Shown here: positions 34,436-41,042 of the stretch, in pieces
Layout: each line of letters begins with the position of its first letter
How positions within the stretch are numbered: position 1 is the stretch's first letter
Assembly (NCBI RefSeq): GCF_030065675.1
Contig: NZ_JASJDK010000062.1
Location: 1-41,042, forward strand
Length of the DNA: 41,042 nucleotides
Source: Mastigocoleus sp. MO_188.B34
Lineage (GTDB): Bacteria > Cyanobacteriota > Cyanobacteriia > Cyanobacteriales > Nostocaceae
Direction of reading: 5' to 3'
The notes under the pieces: model-generated
The model's database searches: none
What the model saw: only the letters and a program-made list of their open reading frames with translations
Told to the model about the DNA's origin: nothing
Position numbers and translations under genes: made by a program

Positions 34436-35092
34436 ATGGAAGCCCAAAAATCTCCTCATAAAGGTTCTCGAAAACCTCGCCAAATTGCCCGTGAATTAGC
34501 CTTGCTAAGTCTTAGTCAACTGCCAACTAACCCCAATAAACTGACTGAGGTTCAACTACCTAAATTATTGCTAGCAGCCGTGAGAACGCTGACTTCAGAA
34601 GTTCAAGATACTTTAGATAATGCTGCGGGACAGTTGCAGCGCGGTAATGATCGACTTTTGAGTAGTCAAACTCGTGCTAGTGACCTCAATAATTCTCGGA
34701 CTATGGTTAGGGAGGCGATCACGCATACCCAAACCGCAATCAACCAACTGGGTGCGGCGGTAGACTTCCCAGAATTGATTCAATTGGCGAACCAAGATCG
34801 AGAAGTTGCAAGATATGCGATTGAAATTGTCAAAATAGCAAATAGTGAGCAAAAACATCTCGATCAAGTCATTTCTGAAGCATTAGTAGACTGGCAAGTC
34901 AATCGCCTTGCTCAAATAGATCGAGATATTTTGCGAATCGCTGTGGCAGAAATGGTGTTTTTAGGACTGGAAAACAGAATTGCAATCAATGAAGCAGTAG
35001 AACTGGCTAAGCGTTATAGTGGCGAGGATGGTCACCGTTTTATTAACGGTGTACTCCGTCGAGTCACAGAACAACAAACAGAACAAAAATAA
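34436..35092 (+). CDS. nusB: Transcription antitermination factor NusB
   Basis: NusB helps form antitermination complexes on rRNA transcripts with NusE. The product has 218 residues. The conserved core starts at [18 protein letters not shown], and the C-terminal half carries the NusB signatures [20 protein letters not shown] and [28 protein letters not shown]. Compared with E. coli NusB (about 140 residues), a middle stretch of roughly 60-70 residues (about 45-115) is inserted. This is usual in cyanobacterial NusB. ATG 34436 is preferred over TTG 34427. It is followed by ftsY after a gap of about 285 bases. Confidence 0.95.
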   Translation: MEAQKSPHKGSRKPRQIARELALLSLSQLPTNPNKLTEVQLPKLLLAAVRTLTSEVQDTLDNAAGQLQRGNDRLLSSQTRASDLNNSRTMVREAITHTQTAINQLGAAVDFPELIQLANQDREVARYAIEIVKIANSEQKHLDQVISEALVDWQVNRLAQIDRDILRIAVAEMVFLGLENRIAINEAVELAKRYSGEDGHRFINGVLRRVTEQQTEQK

Positions 35093-35378
35093 AAAATTGG
35101 TATTTAGGTATCGATTCGGGTAAACCTTAGAAATTGAAAAGCTCTATAAGGATAAAAACTTCTGTTTTGGAGATGTTTTTAAGAATTTGATTCTTGTTTT
35201 GAGAAGGACGAAGTACAAAAACGCTAAAGTAGTAGATGAATTTAATAAGTAAACTTTTTGCAGATGATTGTTTGGGTCAATGAGGAGTAAAAAACAGAAT
35301 TTAGACCTTGGTACTTGTTTTAAGCATGGTAACTCTCTTGTTAGTGTGGAGTTAAAATAACTAATATTACTAACAGCA

Positions 35379-37289
35379 ATGGTTTTTAATTGGTTTCGTC
35401 GTCAATATAACGATTCATCTAAAACAACTTCTGACGAAAAAAAAGAAGAAAAAATTAGCGCGAAGGAAGAAGATACAAGTACTTCATCCTCAAAAACGTC
35501 ACCTATTACAGAAACAGAAAATTCTTCAGATGAAGCAGTTGATTATTTGGTGTGGGCGAAGGCTGCTTACAAAAATATTCAGGAAAAACAGCAAACTCAG
35601 GAATTACCGTCTCAAGAAACTCAAGAAGTAAGAGAAACTTCTCCAGAAACAAAAACACAAACAGAAGAATCTGTCGCTCAAGAAGAAACCAGCAATAGCG
35701 ATATCATAGCTTCAGAAACTACTCAAGAATTACCTGTTACAACAGAGTCAAAAACAAAAGAATCAGCTACTGAAGAAGCTAGTGATCGCAATACTGTAGT
35801 TTTAGAAAGTACTGAAGAATCATCTAGTACAACAGACACTGAAAAAGAAACATCAGTAATTGAGGTCGAACAAACTAGGAAAACAATAGTTTCAGAAAGT
35901 ACTCAAGAGTTATCTAATACACCTGTTGAAAGTACTGTTCTGGAAAGTACCATTGCTGAAAATAGTGTTACTGAACAAGAAAGTAATATTAATGAAAGTA
36001 CTGCTTCTGAAAGTAATACAACATTTCACGCTGCTCAAGAAGTAAAAACTGATGTGGAGGAAACATCAGACCAAGAAAAAATCTCTGTTACAGCCAATAG
36101 TAGCGACCGACCTCAAGCAAATCTATCTTTTTTAGAGCGAGCGGCTGCAGAGAGAAAAGCTAAGCAAGAAAGATTAATCGCCAATGCAATTGAAACTTCT
36201 GAACCAGAGACAGAGGGAGTAGCGAGTCAAATAAGTACCGACGCCGGTTCCAATATTGATTCTTCAGCAATTCCTGGAGTGGAGTTTGATGAGGGATTCT
36301 TATGGTCAGCAGAAATTTTAGCAGCCCAAGGTCGGCGTCCTGAAGATATTTCTGTCGAAGAAATTACATGGCTGAAAAAATTGCGTCAGGGTTTAGGAAA
36401 AACACGACGAGGAATTCTTAACCAACTCCGTGCAATTGTCGGTCAAGGACCTCTCAACCAAGCAGGGGTAGAAGAAATTGAAGCACTACTTCTACAAGCA
36501 GATGTTGGTGTAGAAGCTACTGATTTCATTGTTAATTCTCTGCAAGAAAAACTTCGTCAAGAAACTCTTCCACCAGAAAAAGCAATTGCTTATCTCAAAG
36601 AAATTCTTCGAGATATGCTTGACACACCATTGAAAAATTCCGATCGGTCGGTTTTTGCACCTGATAAAGATTCTTTCAATATCTGGTTGGTAAATGGGGT
36701 TAATGGTGCAGGAAAAACCACAACTATAGGTAAAATTTCTCATCTTGCCCAAAAATCCGGTTATAAATGCTTAATTGGTGCTGCGGACACATTCCGTGCA
36801 GCAGCAGTAGAACAGGTAAAGGTTTGGGGAGAAAGAAGTGGAGTTGAAGTAATTGCTAATAAAGGCAAAAATACTGATCCTGCAGCGGTAGTTTTTGATG
36901 CAATTTCAGCCGCTCAAGCCCGAGGAACAGAACTACTTTTAATAGATACTGCGGGAAGATTACAAAACAAGAAAAATTTGATGGAAGAACTCAGCAAAAT
37001 CCGGCGGATTATTGACAAGAAAGCTGCCGATGCTCGAGTAGAATCATTGTTAGTGCTTGATGCAACCTTGGGACAAAATGGTTTGCGCCAAGCCCAAGTA
37101 TTTTCCCAATCAGCTAAACTCAGTGGTGTTGTTCTAACTAAACTTGACGGGACAGCTAAAGGTGGAGTTGCTTTGGCTGTGGTCAAACAGTTAGGTTTAC
37201 CAATTCGTTTTATTGGTGCAGGAGAAGGTATTGAAGATTTACGTCCTTTCTCTAGCTATGAGTTTGTTGAAGCATTATTGAGTAGTTGA
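35379..37289 (+). CDS. ftsY: Signal recognition particle receptor FtsY (long acidic N-terminus)
   Basis: FtsY is the SRP-receptor GTPase that docks ribosome-nascent chain complexes at the membrane. The 636-residue product has an N-terminal acidic, low-complexity A-domain (about 1-300, rich in E, T, S, K and V). The NG domain follows with WSAEILAAQGRRPEDISVEE, then the G1 loop GVNGAGKTT (440-448), DTFRAAAVEQ (470-479), DTAGRLQNK (523-531) and TKLDGTAKGG (587-596). All nucleotide-binding motifs are intact. The A-domain is much longer than the family core needs and carries imperfect repeats (TxEL, ESTxE-like), so it is likely to vary between strains. It follows nusB. Confidence 0.96.
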   Translation: MVFNWFRRQYNDSSKTTSDEKKEEKISAKEEDTSTSSSKTSPITETENSSDEAVDYLVWAKAAYKNIQEKQQTQELPSQETQEVRETSPETKTQTEESVAQEETSNSDIIASETTQELPVTTESKTKESATEEASDRNTVVLESTEESSSTTDTEKETSVIEVEQTRKTIVSESTQELSNTPVESTVLESTIAENSVTEQESNINESTASESNTTFHAAQEVKTDVEETSDQEKISVTANSSDRPQANLSFLERAAAERKAKQERLIANAIETSEPETEGVASQISTDAGSNIDSSAIPGVEFDEGFLWSAEILAAQGRRPEDISVEEITWLKKLRQGLGKTRRGILNQLRAIVGQGPLNQAGVEEIEALLLQADVGVEATDFIVNSLQEKLRQETLPPEKAIAYLKEILRDMLDTPLKNSDRSVFAPDKDSFNIWLVNGVNGAGKTTTIGKISHLAQKSGYKCLIGAADTFRAAAVEQVKVWGERSGVEVIANKGKNTDPAAVVFDAISAAQARGTELLLIDTAGRLQNKKNLMEELSKIRRIIDKKAADARVESLLVLDATLGQNGLRQAQVFSQSAKLSGVVLTKLDGTAKGGVALAVVKQLGLPIRFIGAGEGIEDLRPFSSYEFVEALLSS

Positions 37290-38278
37290 GCAACTCTATT
37301 AGTTACTAAAAAAATTAGGGCTTGTGCTGTATCTTAGACCAATATTTTTTAATTATCTAATTGCAAAAAAATGTGTCAAATAGTACAAGCCCTGACGTAA
37401 ATATTATTTGGTACTAACGATCCTAATTTGTTAAAATTTGGCTTTTGTAAGTCAATCAGTTCCAACAGCTTTCATATATTGTTTATCATACGCTCAGGAA
37501 TTTTTATAATTTGTAAAATTTGCATATTACCCACAAGACTTGTAGTTGCTAATTTTTCCATATTAATCCAAGTTGATGTGAGAGTTTCAGTAAATTCTAC
37601 AGCGAAAAATTACTGAGTAGTTATGTGACATTTTAATGAAAACGACAAGATTTCTGTTGTGTTGTGAAAACTTTTAGGTTATGCTTTGTTCAGATTTTTC
37701 AATTCTACCTAGTCGTATATATTTTCATCATTTTAATTTTGGTTATATGTGTGAATATCTGCTTGATTTGTAAGCAAGAGGTGGTAGAATTCCTAAATAT
37801 TTAGAACTGAAATATTGTTCTGAATAATGCCTAATTTTTACAGAGTATCAACAGTTGAAAAATTATAAATTGTAGCAGAATTACTTATGCGTACATTTTT
37901 GAGGAAGTTTATCTAAGGGATATTCGGTATTATCCACTCAATGGGAATTAGGAAAATAAAAAATGACTTTTGTATCTTCAGGTATATGATTTAGTAACCA
38001 AAATTATGAAAATATTACAATCTTGATGGGTTAAGCTTTGAAAAATTATTTTGATTTTACTCAAACTGATTAACAAGTGTAAACACTCGAATTTTAATGT
38101 CAGTGGAGATAGAATTCAGCAACAAAAATGAAATACTTATAAAGTTTATCTATTATTTCTTTCAGAAGAAGCTAAACTAGCAGTTCCCACATCAATGTAG
38201 TTTAGTCATCGATTTATAAGATAACGTACAAGTAATTTCAGTTATAGATATCCCGCTTTTGAAGTCATATTACTGCCC
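37290..38278. other. Non-coding stretch after ftsY, with a 77-bp inverted-repeat element
   Basis: Nearly 1 kb without a convincing gene. An AGGGCTTGT/ACAAGCCCT inverted repeat (arms 37317-37325 and 37385-37393, about 60 bases between) lies just beyond the ftsY stop and may act in transcript ending or be a small non-autonomous element. No flanking target duplication was seen. A TTG-initiated 62-codon ORF at 37428-37616 looks spurious. Confidence 0.5.
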
Positions 38279-39667
38279 GTGTCTCAATCACCTTTTCCAT
38301 CCAGTGAAAATAATGGTAGTGCTGCAACTGACGTCACTCCAGTTGTTGCGCTTAAAGAACTTGTGGCACGATTGCATCGAGAGCAAAATAAGATTCAAGA
38401 TTTGTTAAGTTCATTGGGTTTTGCTCTTAGAAGCTTCAATAATTTAAATCAATTCCTAGAATTAATCCCATTGATGGCAACAAGGGTAACTGATGCTGAT
38501 GGTAGTGCCTTATTTCTTTATAAACCCAACGGTCAAGTAAGACTAGAACAGTTGCACTGGCAAGATAGCCGCCAAAGAAAAAATATTCGTAAAGCATTAG
38601 AAAACGCCAGTAGCGAAATCACTTTAGCACCCAGTTCTCCTCCAATTGCAACAGCTACAGGCATTTTGGACGATCGCATGCATCGCTATTTAGGACCAGA
38701 TATTCAGATTTTTGGCACCGCGATTTTGGTTAAGCACACTGAGCGGGGATGGTTATATGTGCTGAGTCGTGATCGAGAATATACTTGGACAGAAACTAGG
38801 CAGAAGTTAGTGCGTTTAGTTGCCGATCAGACTGCAGTTGCGATTGAGAATGATGAATTGGGAGTAGAACTGAGAAAGAAAGAACGTCTGGATCAAGAAT
38901 TAGAGATTGGCGCAGAAATTCAAAGGCGACTTTTACCACGTCAATTTCCGACTATCCCCGGAGTGAGCTTAGCTGCTCGTTGTAAGCCAGCAAATCGTGT
39001 AGGTGGAGACTATTACGACTTTATTCCTACTAGTCACAAGCAAATTCAACCCCACGCTCACAGTGTTTCTGTTAATGGTCGTTGGGGTTTAGTCATTGGT
39101 GATGTGATGGGAAAAGGTGTTCCCGCAGGATTAATCATGACTATGATGCGGGGAATGTTGCGGGGAGAAGTTTTAAATGGTCACTCACCCGCGAGAATTT
39201 TACAAAATTTAAATCGGGTAATGTACGCGGATTTAGAAACCTCTAACCGCTTTGTAACAATGTTTTACTCAGAGTATGACCCCAATACTCGAGTTTTATC
39301 TTTTAGTAATGCTGCTCACAATCCGCCTTATTGGTGGCATGCAGCAACTAAGACAATTACTCGGTTAGATACTATTGGTATGCTTATTGGGTTGGATGCG
39401 AATAGTGAGTACGAAGATGCTCAAGCGACCTTAGAAGCAGGAGATACAATTATCTACTATACCGATGGTTTTACTGATGCTGCGGATAGTAGCGGTGATC
39501 GCTTTGATGAGGAAAATTTGATTTTATCTTTATCAACTGCTTGTAGAAAATTTAGTAATCCACAAGATATTTTGGATTATGTATTTGCCCAAGTATATGA
39601 GTTTATGGGTACAGATAAACCCAACACAGATGACATGACTTTGGTTGTACTCAAGTTGGAAGAGTAG
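38279..39667 (+). CDS. GAF-domain PP2C-type serine/threonine phosphatase (RsbU/SpoIIE-like)
   Basis: This predicted cytoplasmic signalling phosphatase of 462 residues has a GAF domain at about 45-195 (ending LVRLVADQTAVAIENDELGV), a linker helix (ELRKKERLDQELEIGAEIQR), and a PPM/PP2C catalytic domain at about 215-462. The catalytic domain carries RRLLPRQFP, the metal-binding motif GGDYYDF (243-249), GDVMGKGVPAG (274-284), AAHNPP (345-350), YTDGFTDA (394-401) and DDMTLVV near the end. Such proteins usually dephosphorylate an anti-sigma-factor antagonist. No partner kinase or antagonist is in the window. It starts with GTG 38279. The neighbouring genes give no further clue. Confidence 0.93.
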   Translation: MSQSPFPSSENNGSAATDVTPVVALKELVARLHREQNKIQDLLSSLGFALRSFNNLNQFLELIPLMATRVTDADGSALFLYKPNGQVRLEQLHWQDSRQRKNIRKALENASSEITLAPSSPPIATATGILDDRMHRYLGPDIQIFGTAILVKHTERGWLYVLSRDREYTWTETRQKLVRLVADQTAVAIENDELGVELRKKERLDQELEIGAEIQRRLLPRQFPTIPGVSLAARCKPANRVGGDYYDFIPTSHKQIQPHAHSVSVNGRWGLVIGDVMGKGVPAGLIMTMMRGMLRGEVLNGHSPARILQNLNRVMYADLETSNRFVTMFYSEYDPNTRVLSFSNAAHNPPYWWHAATKTITRLDTIGMLIGLDANSEYEDAQATLEAGDTIIYYTDGFTDAADSSGDRFDEENLILSLSTACRKFSNPQDILDYVFAQVYEFMGTDKPNTDDMTLVVLKLEE

Positions 39668-40605
39668 TAAGTAGTGTAATCGCCTCCATAGAAATTAAGT
39701 TTATTACTTACTCAAAAAATATAGCTTTTCAGCACTCAAGGGACAAAAATTTCATAAAGAATATAGCGGATTGCAAGTCAGTAAAGTACGGCTAAAAAGC
39801 TAAAACCCAGGTGTAAAGCTATTCTATCGTGCTGTGTTAACCTCCATAGGACATGGGCAGTCTAGTCTGTCCTGTTAGCGCAGTGGTGTGCTACAGCGCA
39901 TAATTCTGCTACATATATGAATAATATAAATTTATTATCCTTTAAATCATAAAGGTAGTTTAACTTATTTGATTTGTAGTTTAATTTATTTAATTTATTA
40001 CTACAGATAATAATTCGAAAAAACACTCGCTAAATTGAAAATAAGAGTTGATTTTTTCTTTGTATAAAACAAGTAAGTTATTAATATTCATGAGCCAAGT
40101 AACACTAATTTTGATTTAATTATATTTACTTGTATAAAATTTAATCTGTTTTTTATACTATCTGTGATTCTTAATTTAAGTGAGTTTGTGGTCATTTTGG
40201 TTTTAATAAGATTAAATTTCTCTTACTTAAACAATTAATTCTTTACATATCAGGAGATACAAATCATAAGCTTGTAAAACTATATAAGCAATATTAAGTA
40301 TATTAATACAAGTAAAGCAATAAACAATATAACTACCCAAGTACTTAGATAGTATATTATTTATCAATTTTATATCCTCGCATTATTGTATTTATACTAG
40401 TAGACACAACCACTAAAAGTAACATTAGTTACTTTTTATTTAGAACTCGTATTTTCAACTAAAGGGCAAATATTTCTCGAGATTTTTGTCTTTTTTTTTA
40501 TTTTTTTTTGCCTAAGTGAAGCAAAATTTCCCTAAGTGTGGCACTCTGAAAAACAGAGAACTCTCAAATTTGATATTTTCGCTACAAAATTCACCTACAT
40601 AGGTT
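39668..40605. other. AT-rich non-coding region before ispG
   Basis: About 940 bases without a gene. It contains dispersed repeat copy C (about 39835-39914), then strongly A/T-rich sequence with two long T-runs near 40490-40510. The ispG promoter should lie in the right half. Confidence 0.5.
39835..39914. repeat. Dispersed palindromic repeat, copy C
   Basis: The right end (39891-39914) matches copy B at 23 of 24 bases. Its left part (TAGGACATGGGCAGTCTAGT and the following CTGTCCTGTTAGCGCAG) can form stems and shares GTTAGCG/TAGCGCAG words with copy A. It lies alone in the gap between the phosphatase gene and ispG. Confidence 0.5.
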
Positions 40606-41042
40606 ATGCAAACGCTGGCAACACCAACAACAACCTCAAATAACACATTTAACCAACCCAACATCGACACTACTATCAAACGGCGAAAAACTCGCCCAGT
40701 TAAGGTAGGAGATGTGACCATTGGTGGCTCTCACCCAGTGGTAGTACAGTCAATGATCAATGAAGATACCCTCGATATTGATGCTTCTGTTGCAGCAATT
40801 CGTCGCTTACATGAAATTGGCTGTGAGATTGTCCGCGTTACTGTACCTAGCATTGCTCATGCTAAAGCTTTAGCGGAAATTAAACAAAAATTAATCAAGA
40901 CTTACAGAGATGTCCCCCTTGTGGCTGATATACACCACAATGGGATGAAAATTGCTTTGGAAGTTGCCAAACATATAGAGAAAGTACGGATTAATCCAGG
41001 TTTATATGTGTTTGAAAAACCAGACGCAAATAGAACTGAATA
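40606..41042 (+). CDS. ispG: 4-hydroxy-3-methylbut-2-enyl diphosphate synthase, 5' part
   Basis: IspG (GcpE) is the Fe-S enzyme of the penultimate step in the MEP isoprenoid pathway. It feeds carotenoids, chlorophyll phytyl tails and quinones, and in cyanobacteria takes electrons from ferredoxin. The first 145 or so codons are visible. They start [20 protein letters not shown], a short polar extension, then the family core [74 protein letters not shown] and [14 protein letters not shown]. The last motifs are characteristic. The gene runs off the right edge, so the cluster-binding C-terminal part is not visible. Confidence 0.96.
   Translation, partial: MQTLATPTTTSNNTFNQPNIDTTIKRRKTRPVKVGDVTIGGSHPVVVQSMINEDTLDIDASVAAIRRLHEIGCEIVRVTVPSIAHAKALAEIKQKLIKTYRDVPLVADIHHNGMKIALEVAKHIEKVRINPGLYVFEKPDANRTE

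Noticed and set aside
37428-37616. 62-aa TTG-initiated ORF after ftsY
   Set aside because: Low-complexity I/F/S-rich sequence without a ribosome binding site; likely chance.
40512-40721. 69-aa minus-strand frame over the ispG start
   Set aside because: It is the reverse-strand shadow of ispG and its leader.

Overview
The window looks like chromosomal DNA from a filamentous, probably heterocyst-forming cyanobacterium of low G+C content (Nostocales, Calothrix/Rivularia-like by impression). The sequence supports this with genes for photosystem II small subunits (psbH, psbN, psbI), a PsbP/CyanoP homologue, an HpsJ-family protein, a phylloquinone (men) gene cluster, and at least nine copies of the cyanobacterial HIP1 palindrome GCGATCGC (starting at 4086, 8476, 15417, 16499, 16716, 23219, 24781, 29481 and 32159). 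No rRNA, tRNA, CRISPR array or intact insertion sequence was seen.

Layout. 1-1.7 kb: tatA (cut by the left edge) and psbH on the minus strand, psbN divergent, then a small NusG-N-like protein. 1.9-10 kb: a class II alpha-mannosidase (GH38), a large low-complexity protein of unknown function, and a cyanobacterial LptD-like outer-membrane protein. 10.2 kb: psbI. 11.1-11.9 kb: a hexapeptide acetyltransferase, followed by more than 1 kb of AT-rich non-coding DNA. 13-19.2 kb: the phylloquinone genes menF (-), menA, menC, menE (+) and a DHNA-CoA thioesterase (-), interrupted by dispersed palindromic repeats. 19.4-21.8 kb: a two-gene minus-strand operon of an aminoglycoside-phosphotransferase-like kinase followed by a HopA1-family protein. 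This is the enzyme pair that marks class V lanthipeptide clusters, but no precursor peptide is evident here.

23.2-28.9 kb: a TMEM14-type membrane protein, then three co-directional genes: a DUF815 AAA+ ATPase, a membrane-anchored coiled-coil protein ending in a TerB-C-like domain, and a BrxD/DUF2791-like P-loop ATPase. They may form a stress or defence module. After them come an unlisted 45-aa membrane protein and a conserved cyanobacterial protein. 28.9-29.15 kb: a 27-bp tandem array of small hairpins. 29.2-35 kb: maf, psbP-like, hpsJ-like, a GT2 glycosyltransferase with an internal in-frame microsatellite, DUF502 and nusB. 35.4-41 kb: ftsY, a GAF-PP2C phosphatase, and the 5' part of ispG cut by the right edge.

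Most genes are housekeeping (photosystem II assembly, quinone synthesis, protein targeting, isoprenoids). The two parts most worth attention are the kinase/HopA1 pair and the DUF815 / TerB-C / DUF2791 ATPase trio, which lie next to each other on either side of a 1.45-kb non-coding stretch and a small membrane-protein gene.
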